A stretch of DNA of 64,000 bases from Streptomyces sp. NBC_00510 (GTDB lineage Bacteria; Actinomycetota; Actinomycetes; Streptomycetales; Streptomycetaceae): the NCBI GenBank assembly GCA_036013505.1, contig CP107851.1, forward strand, positions 9,286,001 to 9,350,000. Direction: 5' to 3'. The notes beneath the pieces are model-generated. The model was not told where the DNA came from, did not search any database, and saw nothing but the letters and a program-made list of their open reading frames with translations. This document shows positions 50,091 to 58,795 of this stretch, piece by piece. The stretch's first letter is position 1. Each line of letters starts with the position of its first letter. Made by a program: the position numbers and the translations under genes.

Positions 50091-52867
50091 GCCCGCTCAC
50101 CATGTCCTTCCTCGTCGGGTACGGGATGTGCCGGGCCGGTGGGGAAGAGCTCCACCGCGAGCTCCGCGACGTGCCGGCCCCGGTCCGAGGTGACGTGCAG
50201 GTCGTCCTCGGCCGGCAGCATCTCCTCCAGCACGACCCGACCCTCGGGGTCCTTCACCAGGCCCTCGAGGGCCAGCAGCGACAGCGGGCTGTCGAAGTCG
50301 ACGTAATGCGGCTTGGAGCCGCCCGCCCAGCCCGCGGGTGCTGCGGCGCCGGGCAGTACCGTCGCGAAGGCCCGGGCGGGGACGCCGTGCCGGCGGCGCC
50401 AGCGCTGCCACCGCAGGAACCAGCCGGCGTCGTCCTCCCCGGCCGGACGCCGCGGCAGCGCCGTGGCGTCGGCGGTCCAGCGGCGCCGGCTGAGCACCAC
50501 GGAGCCGTGGCGGACCCTCGGCCGGGTCGTCACCCCGTCGACGGCGGGCGCCTCGGGGACGCCGGTCCACACGTCGAGGGCCGTCTTGGAGGTGGGGGAG
50601 AGCAGCAGCAGGGTGCGCGGGATCTCGGGGAGCACCATCGGCACCAGGTAGCCCAGGTAGAGCGGGATCACCTCCTTGCCGAGCCTGCGCGAGCGCACGA
50701 CCAGCCGGTCCTCGGAGGTGTCGTGCTCCACGAAGAGGTCGTCGAGGTGGATGCGACCCTCCGGCGGCGCCGAACCGGTCTCCCCGGGGCACAGGATCTG
50801 GTAGTCCGTCAGGCGGCCGTGCAGGTTGAGGTTGGTGGTCGCCGAGCCCGCGGTGATCTCGGCGAAGACCGCGCCCTCGGGCTGCGCGGCGCGCAGCGTC
50901 GTGAGCAGTCGCTCCGACAGACCGGGGGAGTCCCCGGCGGTGTCGAAGCAGTGGGTGAAGCGCGTGAAGGGGAAGCACAGACCGCCGTAGGACCCGTTGA
51001 GGACGACCAGCGGGTCCACGGCACGGTCGGCGAGCTGGACGAAGTGGCTCTGCGGGGCGAACCCGCCCGGGAGCGGCGCGAGTTCGCCCGCGACCGCGTC
51101 GACGAGCTCCTCGTCGACGCGCAGTTCCGCCGCGTCCGCGTCCCGGTTCCGCCAGCGTTCCCGCATGCCCTCCACGAAGGCGGCGCGGGCCCGGTCCAGC
51201 GCGGTGATCTGGGGCAGGCCCAGCCAGTTCTCCTCCGGCTGGTGGCCCTCCCGGCTGTCGTGCGGCGGGCGCTGGGACGTGAAGAGCAGATACTGCTCGA
51301 ACAGGTCCTCGTGGAAGTCGTGGACCAGTCTCAGCAGGTCGTCGCAACGGCCGCCCCGGCCGTACCGGGCCAGGAAGAAGCCCTTGAAGGTCAGCCGCTG
51401 CGCCAGGGAGACGTCGAAGGCGGGCAGCACGCGGGCGAGCGAGCGGAGCGGGCCCTCGGCCAGTTCCGTCCACTGCCGCAGGTCCGCGGTGACGGGCCCG
51501 TCCGCGGCGCGCGCGTCCTCGTACAGCAGGGTCTGCGGCAGCGTCGTGGTGGACGCGCCCAGCGACTCCACGACGGCGGGCAGTTCGCGGCGCAAGCCGG
51601 TCAGCAGCTCGCGCCGCCGGTCCAGCGGCGCGCCGGCGTACGCGGCGACGCCGGCCGCGGTCCCCTCCAGCCGCTCGGCGAGCCCGGTCGCCCACGGCCG
51701 GCCGACCTCGCGCAGCGCCTCCTGGAAGTCCCGCAGCGGGTCGCGGCTGTGGACGTCCGGGTGGAGGGAGTTGAGCTGCACCATGCCGAGCTGCAGCAGC
51801 GCCGACAGGTAGCGCTCGGCGTCCTCGGCGGTCGCTCCGCGTTCCGTGCGCAGCCAGGCCGCCAGCTCCCGGTGGCGCAGCCGCGTCCGCTCGCGCAGCA
51901 GGCCGAGCAGACCCTCCAGGACGCCGCTGCGGCGGAGGAAGAACAGCCGGTCGCGTGCCGCGTCGAAGCTGACGGCGGCGGAGTCGTCGCCCGCGGTCAC
52001 CGAACGCCGTACGAAGCGGACCCGCTCGTCGTCCAGTTCCCAGCCCGAGGCCAGGGAGACCAGCAGGTCGCCGCGGCGCCCGGGGTCGGCGGCGATCGCC
52101 TCGGCGAGCCGCCGCAGCACCACGACGTTGAGCCGGGCGTGCCCGGTCCAGCGTTCGGCGACGCGGACGCTCCCGCCGGACGAGGCGTCCGCGCCGTCCA
52201 CGCCGTCCGCCCGGAACTCGCCGACGGCGACCCCGGTGAAAGTGCTGAACGGGCTGGTCTTGCAGGCGGTGCGGTAGAGGTACGCGAGCAGCGACCGCTC
52301 GATCTTCCGGCCCCGTTTGCCGGCCGCGGCCGCGTCGCCGCGGATGTAGGCGTCGAGCTGCCCGTCCAGGGTCGGCGAGGCCAGCAGCAGCCCCGTCCGC
52401 AGCTGTTCCCCGGCTGCCAGTCGGCGCAGTTCCGCGCGTCCCTCGGCGAAGGCATCCGCCAGTACGACCGCGCCTGCAGCGCGCTGTTGCTCCCACGCCT
52501 GCCGGGCGCGCAACCAGGCCAGCAGCTCCGTGCCGGTCGGGCCGTCCAGCCGGGCAGCGAGCGCGAGGGCGCCCGGCCCGTCCTGCGGGAGGCGGTTGTT
52601 GAACACGGCGCGGCGCAGCCGCAGCACCTCGCGGCGCATCGCGTCGTCCTCGTTGTCCGCCACGAGCGCGGCCAGCGGGTCGCTCAGCCGGGCGCCGGCC
52701 TCGGCGAGCCGGTGCTCCTCGTCCAGGACGTGGTCGGCCCACCGGCGCGCGTCCGCGCTGCGCAGGCGCTGCGCGGCCTCGACCGGCAGACCGGCCAGCC
52801 GCAGCATGAAGCGCGGGGAAAGGGCCGCCGCCCGCGGGGCGGCGGGCCGTTCGAGTGAGATGCTCAC
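50087..52867 (-). CDS. LanB N-terminal-type dehydratase (glutamyl-tRNA dependent Ser/Thr glutamylation)
   Basis: 926 residues, Lant_dehydr_N family. Uses glutamyl-tRNA to glutamylate Ser/Thr side chains of the precursor. Visible motifs: SPRFMLRLAGLPVEAAQRLR at the start, RTACKTSPFSTFTGVAVGEF around residue 200, GTELLAWLRARQAWEQQRAAG, and a C-terminal half with FVQLADRAVDPLVVLNGSYGG and DYQILCPGE. Start GTG 52867 overlaps the SagB stop (GTGA). Its product is the substrate of the elimination protein encoded next. The split arrangement is typical of goadsporin and thiopeptide systems. Confidence 0.9.
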   Translation of the reverse strand: MSISLERPAAPRAAALSPRFMLRLAGLPVEAAQRLRSADARRWADHVLDEEHRLAEAGARLSDPLAALVADNEDDAMRREVLRLRRAVFNNRLPQDGPGALALAARLDGPTGTELLAWLRARQAWEQQRAAGAVVLADAFAEGRAELRRLAAGEQLRTGLLLASPTLDGQLDAYIRGDAAAAGKRGRKIERSLLAYLYRTACKTSPFSTFTGVAVGEFRADGVDGADASSGGSVRVAERWTGHARLNVVVLRRLAEAIAADPGRRGDLLVSLASGWELDDERVRFVRRSVTAGDDSAAVSFDAARDRLFFLRRSGVLEGLLGLLRERTRLRHRELAAWLRTERGATAEDAERYLSALLQLGMVQLNSLHPDVHSRDPLRDFQEALREVGRPWATGLAERLEGTAAGVAAYAGAPLDRRRELLTGLRRELPAVVESLGASTTTLPQTLLYEDARAADGPVTADLRQWTELAEGPLRSLARVLPAFDVSLAQRLTFKGFFLARYGRGGRCDDLLRLVHDFHEDLFEQYLLFTSQRPPHDSREGHQPEENWLGLPQITALDRARAAFVEGMRERWRNRDADAAELRVDEELVDAVAGELAPLPGGFAPQSHFVQLADRAVDPLVVLNGSYGGLCFPFTRFTHCFDTAGDSPGLSERLLTTLRAAQPEGAVFAEITAGSATTNLNLHGRLTDYQILCPGETGSAPPEGRIHLDDLFVEHDTSEDRLVVRSRRLGKEVIPLYLGYLVPMVLPEIPRTLLLLSPTSKTALDVWTGVPEAPAVDGVTTRPRVRHGSVVLSRRRWTADATALPRRPAGEDDAGWFLRWQRWRRRHGVPARAFATVLPGAAAPAGWAGGSKPHYVDFDSPLSLLALEGLVKDPEGRVVLEEMLPAEDDLHVTSDRGRHVAELAVELFPTGPAHPVPDEEGHGERA

Positions 52868-54507
52868 CGTGCCCCGTCCTCCCGGCCGACCTGCTCGCCC
52901 CGTGCGTCGCGGCTCCGCGCCGACGGCACGAGCTCGTAGCGGAAGTCGGCGGGGCGCGGCCGCTCGTGGCCGACGAGCATCAGCAGCAGCGGGAGTTCCC
53001 CGGTGCCCGTGAGCCCGAGCTCCTCGGCGAAGGCGACGCTGTCGAAGCCGAGCGCCACACCGCAGGCGGTGCCCGAAGCCGCGGTGGCCGTGTAGACCGC
53101 CTGCGCGGCCGCGCCGATCGCGGCGCTGACGAGCCGGTAGCCCCGGTCCCCGGCGGCGTCGAGGACGGCGTGGGTGCGGACGGCCGGCACGATCACGGCG
53201 GCGGCCTGCTCCAGGTTGTAGTTGTTGAGGAAGTAGTGGGCCTGCAGGAAGGCGCCCGGCGATCCCTGCTTCAGCAGCCTCAGCTCCCCCGTCCCGCCGT
53301 CGTACGCGTACACGCCCTGCGCGACGCCCTCGACGTGGTTGACGAAGACGTACAGCGAGGCCAGCCGCGGGCTCCCGGCCGGGGTGACGTCGGTCGCCAG
53401 CGCCGCACCCGCCTCCGCCGCCTCCAGCGCGGCGGCCAGATGCTCCCCCGACAGCGGACGGATGCCGGTGAACCGCCCGAAGCTGCTGCGCCGCTCCCGC
53501 AGCGCGCGGCGCACGCTCAGCTCCATCGGTGCGGCGGGCGGCAGCGGTCGCCGCTGTCCGCCGGGCGGCACGGCGGGGGCCGCCGCGTCCTGCAGCGCGT
53601 CCGGCGCCGGACGGACCGACGCGCCGTCGAGCGTGGCGCGGTGCACCTGCCGCACGGTCTCGAAGGCCAGCACGCGCCGTGACCGTTCCTGCTCGACCCG
53701 GCGGACCCCGGAGGTGACCACCGCGCTCGCGGCCGCGGGGGCCGGCCCGTCCCAGCGCAGCGGCACGACGGCGAACACCCCCTCGTCGTCCGCCTCCGCC
53801 CCCAGCAGCCGGCCCAAGCGCGGCTCGTCGAACCACAGCACCGGGTCGATCCGCAGCCCGCGGGCCTGCGCCCACATCCGCCAGGTCTGCAACAGCGCCC
53901 CGGTGTCCATGGTCACCACGTGGTAGCTGAAGCTGTTGTACTTGAAGGAGTTCTGCCAGAACTTCACACCGAGGACGAGGAACTGGTCGGTGTCCCGGTG
54001 CAGCCGGGCGTCCCCGACCGCGGCGCGGACCTCGCCCGACACGTCGCCCGTGAGCAGCCGGTGCACGGCGTGGTGCGAGGGCGCGTAGTGGTACACGCCC
54101 GGTGTCATCGGGCCGGAGGCACCGCTGACCCAGTGCACCCCCACCGGGTACAGTCCGCCGCCGGAGGCCGTGCCCCGCGACCAGTTGGCCTGGGTGTACA
54201 TCGGCAGCGTGCCCAGGTCGGTGTTGGCCTGGACCGCCAGGCGGCGGCCGACCAGCCCGTACGAATCGCGCAGCATGCCACCCAGCAGCGGCAGGCTGAA
54301 CGGGGCGTCGCCGTGCGGCCCGGACAGGCCCCGGCCGACGCCCGCGTCGTCGGGGAAGTCCCCGTCGGGCAGCGGGAAGCGCTCGGCGCCCGGGTAGAAC
54401 TTCTCCTTCCTGGGCCGGTCCACCCAGTCGGGTACGAAGTCGGCGGGCTCCATCGCGACCCTGCCGCGCCGCATCACCGCGGTCGCGTACTCATGGGTGT
54501 GCCCCAT
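52864..54507 (-). CDS. SagB-type azoline dehydrogenase (FMN)
   Basis: 547 residues with two nitroreductase-like halves, at about 55-280 (WSRGTASGGGLYPVGVHWV, FKYNSFSYHVVTMDTGALLQTWRMWAQARGL) and 330-525 (SVRRALRERRSSFGRFTGIRPLSGEHLAAAL, AHYFLNNYNLEQAAAVIV, YRLVSAAIGAAAQAVYTAT). This is the TOMM dehydrogenase that oxidises azolines to thiazoles/oxazoles with FMN. Start ATG 54507 follows AGAGAGGA. It lies 51 bases after the second YcaO gene. Its stop overlaps the LanB N-part start. Confidence 0.88.
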   Translation of the reverse strand: MGHTHEYATAVMRRGRVAMEPADFVPDWVDRPRKEKFYPGAERFPLPDGDFPDDAGVGRGLSGPHGDAPFSLPLLGGMLRDSYGLVGRRLAVQANTDLGTLPMYTQANWSRGTASGGGLYPVGVHWVSGASGPMTPGVYHYAPSHHAVHRLLTGDVSGEVRAAVGDARLHRDTDQFLVLGVKFWQNSFKYNSFSYHVVTMDTGALLQTWRMWAQARGLRIDPVLWFDEPRLGRLLGAEADDEGVFAVVPLRWDGPAPAAASAVVTSGVRRVEQERSRRVLAFETVRQVHRATLDGASVRPAPDALQDAAAPAVPPGGQRRPLPPAAPMELSVRRALRERRSSFGRFTGIRPLSGEHLAAALEAAEAGAALATDVTPAGSPRLASLYVFVNHVEGVAQGVYAYDGGTGELRLLKQGSPGAFLQAHYFLNNYNLEQAAAVIVPAVRTHAVLDAAGDRGYRLVSAAIGAAAQAVYTATAASGTACGVALGFDSVAFAEELGLTGTGELPLLLMLVGHERPRPADFRYELVPSARSRDARGEQVGREDGAR

Positions 54508-54558
54508 GTCCGGTCCTCTCTGTCGGCGGCTGTCCTGCCGTTGTGCGCGGGCGGCGGT

Positions 54559-56481
54559 TCACGGGAAGGGGTGCGGGGCGAGGTTCAGCTCGTCGGTCCG
54601 CAGGTCGTGGTCGGTGAACCCGGCCTCGCGCGGGGCGGTGCGCAGCCGGGGCATGTGCAGGGCGCGCTGGCGGTGCCAGCCGAAGTCGATCGGGACCAGC
54701 CCGGGCACCAGGACGGAGGCCGTGTGCAGGCCGGCGTCCCGCTGCTCCGGCATCGTCTGGTCCACCACGACGACGTCGAACCCGCGCGCGGTGACCGCGG
54801 CCACGGCGGCCTCCAGGTCCTCGCGCAGGTCCGCGGCCGGTGGGCGGCCGGTCCGCAGGTCGGCCACGGCGAGCGGCGCCGTCGCGGCCCGCTCCTCCCG
54901 GTCCAGCAGGAAGGCGGCGTGCCGGGCCATCTCCGGCAGCCCGTACATCAGCGGATGGTCGTGGAGCACGTGGACCGTGCCGAAGTCCGCCGCCATCGCG
55001 GCCAGCCGGTCGTGGTCCCGCTCGGTGCGGCGGCGCAGCTTGACGGCGTCGGTGGCGATCTCCGACAGGCCCGCGGCGAGGGCCGCCTCGGGGTCCCAGG
55101 CCGCCCCGGCACCGAAGCACAGCGCACCCGTGCCCTCGTCCACGCGTTGCGCGACGGCGGTGACCACAGGGACGGGGAAGGTGATCCGCGTGTCGAAGAA
55201 GCGGGCGCGGTAGCCGTACATCGCCAGCCGGTCGACCATGTGCCGGGTAGCGCCGCGGCCGCTGGTGGCCGGGTCGATCTCCCGCAGCGGCAGCCCGGCG
55301 TACCAGGCGATGAGGAAGGCGTCCCGTTCGACGGCCTCCATCAGGCCGAAGAGCACGGCCTCCTCCAGACTGCCGCCGGAGGCACAGCCGTTGGAGCTCT
55401 CCTGCACGAAGCGGTTCTCCAGGCCGCCGGGTGCGTGGTAGTACGCCAGCACCTCGGGGACCAGCAGCGGGCGCCGGTCGCGCAGCGAGTACCCCCACAC
55501 CCACGGAATCGGCCGGTCGGGCGCGAACGGCCGCACGATGTGCTGGGCCCGGTAGAAGGCGTCCGAATAGACCCCGCAGGTCCGCGGGTCGAGTGCGTCG
55601 TCGCCGAGTGCGGTCAGCGGGGCCACGACGGTGGTCCGCTTGCCGCGGGCCCGCATCCCGGCCAGCCGTTCCATGCCCTCCAGCACCCCGACCCGCACGC
55701 TGCGGGCGTAACTGCCGGTGTGGCCGCCCCAGTAGGACTCCCGCAGGTACGCGCCCGAGCGCAGGGTGAAGGCGCCCACGGTGGAGGCGGTCGACGCCGA
55801 GGTCAGATCCGGGGCCACCGACGGCCCCAGCATCCCCGTCACCGGGTTGACGAAGGCCTCCAGCGGGAGGTCGTACGCCTCGATCGGCCGGCCGCGGAAG
55901 CCGGAGGGATCCGCCTTGGGCACGCTGCGGGGCGTGAGGGTCGCGCCCTCGGCGGAGTCGGGGACGCGCCGGTCGCAGTCCGGGCACTCGGCGTCGGGGA
56001 CGACGACGGCCCGGTTGACCTCCAGGCTCTCCAGGTCCAGGAGGTGGACGACGGGATAGCGGCCCGCCGTCCCCGTCCTCCGGGCGGGCTCCGTGGCGGC
56101 GGCGAGGAGCGCGGCGACGGCGTCCATCGCGAAGGCGGTGGTGAACGGCCACGGCCCCGTCGGCCGCGTGTCGGACCCGAGTTCGAGGGCGTCGCGCAGG
56201 ATTCCGGGCCGTACGGCCTGCCACCGCCGCGCCAGGCAGCGCGTGCACGCCGCCGCCCCGTCCGTGCCGGTCACCGGTCCCACCAGGGCGTGGTGACCGT
56301 ACAGGTGCACCGGCGCGGCGGAGCCCGGCGCCTCACCGGCGGGGACCCGCTGCTCGTCGCGGAAGCCGAGCAAGGTGACCCGCGGCGGCGCCGCGGCACC
56401 CGGGTGGCGGCGCAGGCCGTCGCCCAGCAGCCCCTCCACGACGCCGGCGGCGGGCGGCCGCACGCTCACGTCAGAGGGCAT
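54559..56481 (-). CDS. YcaO cyclodehydratase, copy 2 (TOMM/thiopeptide type)
   Basis: 640 residues, the same length and layout as the protein at 44035-45957. Zinc-type pairs CTRC and CPDC, then GAYLRESYWGGHTGSYARSVRVGVLEGMERLAGM, ESSNGCASGGSLEEAVLFGLMEAVERDAFLIAWYAG and the C-terminal NLAPHPFP. Both copies thus retain the YcaO catalytic core and proline tail. The start ATG 56481 overlaps the F-protein gene by 11 bases; a GTG at 56469 directly after that gene's stop is the alternative. Two cyclodehydratases in one operon may divide Cys and Ser/Thr, or successive rings, between them. Confidence 0.9.
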   Translation of the reverse strand: MPSDVSVRPPAAGVVEGLLGDGLRRHPGAAAPPRVTLLGFRDEQRVPAGEAPGSAAPVHLYGHHALVGPVTGTDGAAACTRCLARRWQAVRPGILRDALELGSDTRPTGPWPFTTAFAMDAVAALLAAATEPARRTGTAGRYPVVHLLDLESLEVNRAVVVPDAECPDCDRRVPDSAEGATLTPRSVPKADPSGFRGRPIEAYDLPLEAFVNPVTGMLGPSVAPDLTSASTASTVGAFTLRSGAYLRESYWGGHTGSYARSVRVGVLEGMERLAGMRARGKRTTVVAPLTALGDDALDPRTCGVYSDAFYRAQHIVRPFAPDRPIPWVWGYSLRDRRPLLVPEVLAYYHAPGGLENRFVQESSNGCASGGSLEEAVLFGLMEAVERDAFLIAWYAGLPLREIDPATSGRGATRHMVDRLAMYGYRARFFDTRITFPVPVVTAVAQRVDEGTGALCFGAGAAWDPEAALAAGLSEIATDAVKLRRRTERDHDRLAAMAADFGTVHVLHDHPLMYGLPEMARHAAFLLDREERAATAPLAVADLRTGRPPAADLREDLEAAVAAVTARGFDVVVVDQTMPEQRDAGLHTASVLVPGLVPIDFGWHRQRALHMPRLRTAPREAGFTDHDLRTDELNLAPHPFP

Positions 56482-58714
56482 CCACGGCCCCGCGCGTCAG
56501 CAGGACCCGGGCGACGTGGACACCGGCCGACCGCAGGTCGGCCGAACCGGTGGCGACGACAAGGGCGTCGAGGCCGCGTTCCCGCAGGCAACGCAGCACT
56601 TCGGCGCCGTCGGCGGCCGCCGTGCCGCCCTCGCCGGCCTCCCCGGTGACGGCGACGGCCATGGGGTCGAGGTCCCCCAGGAAGGGGTCACCGGTGTCGA
56701 GGGGCGCGGCCGGCGCCTCGTCCCGGCCGAGCTGCACCTGACCGAGGAGGTCCCGCAGCGCGCCGACCGCGCCCTCGCGCGGGGTGGGGGCGGCGTCGAC
56801 CGCCCAGAGCACGCGTCCGGTGTGCGGGTCCTCGGCGCGGGCGAACATCACCGGGGCGGCGCCGCCGGGGCCGCCCAGCTCCAGCAGTTCGGCCGCCAGC
56901 CCGAGGTTCGCCGCCGAACGGCGCAGGAAGACCACCTCCGCGTCGTCGGCGGCCCACTGCGGGCCCGTCAGGGCCACGGTGCAGCGGGACCGCAGCGCGG
57001 CGGTCAGCGTGTGGAAGGCCACCGCCGAGTACAGGGCGCGCACCGCGGCCCGCGACGGGGACGGTCCCGCGGCGGACCCGGCGGAGGTCGGCACGAACAG
57101 CCTTTCGTGGTTGTGGCCGCCGAACGTCCGCACCGCCGCCGCCGGCACCAGCGCGGTACGGGCCTCGCCGAGGGACGCGGCCGGGACCCAGGCGCGCACC
57201 GCGTCCGCGGTCGCGCCGGTGCCCGAGGCGATGTCCAGCGCGGCCGGGGCCAGCAGGGGCCACTTCTCGCGCGCCACCTCCAGCGCGGCGCCCGCCACGA
57301 CCCCCCGCTGGGGGACGACGTGTTCGGCGTACACCTCCGCGGCCCGGTACAGCGCCCGCAGCCGGGCCCCGGCGACGTGGTGCACGTCGAACGCGGTGAT
57401 CTCGCGCGGGTCGCCGTGCCCCACGGCCAGCCTGACCGTCCCCGCCTTGAGCGGGGTCTGCTCCCATCCGTCGTCGGTGAAGGCGCCGAACACCCCGGCA
57501 CGCGGGTGGGTCAGCACCGAACGGGCGTCGAGCGCGGCCAGGGCCGCGTCCGCGTCGGCCTCGGGCGTCACCTCCCGGGGCCCGGTCTCGCGCAGGTCCT
57601 GTCCGCCCGTCAGGTCCCCGACGGTGAGCGCGTCCTCGCCTGCCGGTTCCTCGTCCTCCCGGCAGAACGGGCAACGCGGGTGCGGCAGCAGGGGTTCGGT
57701 GACCACGTCGAGGGAGTCCAGGTCCTGCAGCACCAGGCGTCCCTCGGTCTCCGGGGTGAGTACGCCGGTGACCAGCCGGAACACCTCGTACGCCAGCAGG
57801 TTGCCGAGCATCGCCGCGGGCGGACCGGAGATCCGCCCCTGCTCCGCCTGCTCGGGGTCGTCCAGGCGCACCGCGCTCCACAGGTCGGCGGCCGCGCCGG
57901 GCTCGCCGTTGGCGCCCAGGCGCAGCGCGGCACAGGACCAGCACCCCTGCGTTCCGGCCGTCATGACCGGGCCCACGACCGCCTGGTCGCCGAAGGTCCA
58001 GGCGGGCAGCAGGCGCACGCCCTCGGGTACCCCGGCCTCGAGCAGCCGCAGGGCGGCCCCGGGGGCCCCGGTGGTCAGGACCACGTCGTAGCCGGCGAGG
58101 TCGTCCCAGCCGTCGTCGCCCGTCACGTCCCACCGGACGACCTCCACGGGACAGCCCTCGCCCTCCAGCCCCGTCACCTCGCGCAGCGCCTCGGCGAAGG
58201 GGTCGGCGCCCGGGCCCGTGGCGGCCGGGAGCGCGAGCGCGGCGCAGCCGTTGCGGACCAGGCTCAGCGCGCACCACCGGGCCACCGGGTCGTCGCCCAG
58301 CACCGCGACGCGGGTGTCGCGGAAGCGCCGGAACCGGCTCCCGGCCTCCCCGGCGTAGTGGTCGATGTAGTCGACCTGCGCCGCGAAGCGCTCCGCCACC
58401 TCGGGAGCCAGTTCGTCGAGGCCGTCGCTGCCCGGGAGGACGTCGCGGGCGAAGCCCCTGCCGTACAGGGCGCCCACCAGCTCACCCACCATGGCCTGCT
58501 GCCGCTCGCCCAGGCCCGCGCAGATCTCCTCGACCCGGTTCGTCCCGTTCAGGTGGGGAACGACCAGCGTGGCGAACCGGTAGGCCGATCTGCCCCGCAG
58601 ATTGAATCCACCGTGGGCGTTATGGAATACGACACCGTCCGGAGTCTCGGTGAAAAGGACATCACGGCGGATACGGGGATACGAATGCGCGACTTCCTCG
58701 TACGCAGCGGTCAT
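56471..58714 (-). CDS. TOMM leader-peptide-binding F protein (ocin-ThiF-like)
   Basis: 747 residues. Residues 10-100 are a winged-helix leader-peptide clamp (RRE): RRDVLFTETPDGVVFHNAHGGFNLRGRSAYRFATLV, then EEICAGL. Residues 125-360 are a ThiF/E1-like fold with RVAVLGDDPVARWCALSL and a zinc site from QGCWSC and CPFCRED. The C-terminal half is divergent, possibly a YcaO-docking region. It presents the precursor leader to the cyclodehydratase. ATG 58714. First biosynthetic gene after the SARP regulator, 81 bases downstream of its stop. Confidence 0.87.
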   Translation of the reverse strand: MTAAYEEVAHSYPRIRRDVLFTETPDGVVFHNAHGGFNLRGRSAYRFATLVVPHLNGTNRVEEICAGLGERQQAMVGELVGALYGRGFARDVLPGSDGLDELAPEVAERFAAQVDYIDHYAGEAGSRFRRFRDTRVAVLGDDPVARWCALSLVRNGCAALALPAATGPGADPFAEALREVTGLEGEGCPVEVVRWDVTGDDGWDDLAGYDVVLTTGAPGAALRLLEAGVPEGVRLLPAWTFGDQAVVGPVMTAGTQGCWSCAALRLGANGEPGAAADLWSAVRLDDPEQAEQGRISGPPAAMLGNLLAYEVFRLVTGVLTPETEGRLVLQDLDSLDVVTEPLLPHPRCPFCREDEEPAGEDALTVGDLTGGQDLRETGPREVTPEADADAALAALDARSVLTHPRAGVFGAFTDDGWEQTPLKAGTVRLAVGHGDPREITAFDVHHVAGARLRALYRAAEVYAEHVVPQRGVVAGAALEVAREKWPLLAPAALDIASGTGATADAVRAWVPAASLGEARTALVPAAAVRTFGGHNHERLFVPTSAGSAAGPSPSRAAVRALYSAVAFHTLTAALRSRCTVALTGPQWAADDAEVVFLRRSAANLGLAAELLELGGPGGAAPVMFARAEDPHTGRVLWAVDAAPTPREGAVGALRDLLGQVQLGRDEAPAAPLDTGDPFLGDLDPMAVAVTGEAGEGGTAAADGAEVLRCLRERGLDALVVATGSADLRSAGVHVARVLLTRGAVDAL

Positions 58715-58772
58715 GCCGTCATTACTCCCATTCGGACGCGGTCAGCGGACAACGGATACCGGCGGTAACATT

Positions 58773-58790
58773 CCCGAACCACCGGGGAAC
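58773..58790 (-). promoter_or_regulatory. Candidate SARP direct repeats ahead of the biosynthetic operon
   Basis: On the minus strand GTTCCCC (58790-58784) and GTTCGGG (58779-58773) are heptamers with an 11-base period and a four-base spacer, in the 81-base gap before the F-protein gene. The heptamers are only partly alike, so this is a weak call. Confidence 0.3.
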
Positions 58791-58795
58791 GGCGT

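Noticed and set aside
50081..52858. Long plus-strand open frame over the LanB gene
   Set aside because: Same artefact. No ribosome-binding site or recognisable domain, whereas the minus strand encodes a LanB-type dehydratase.
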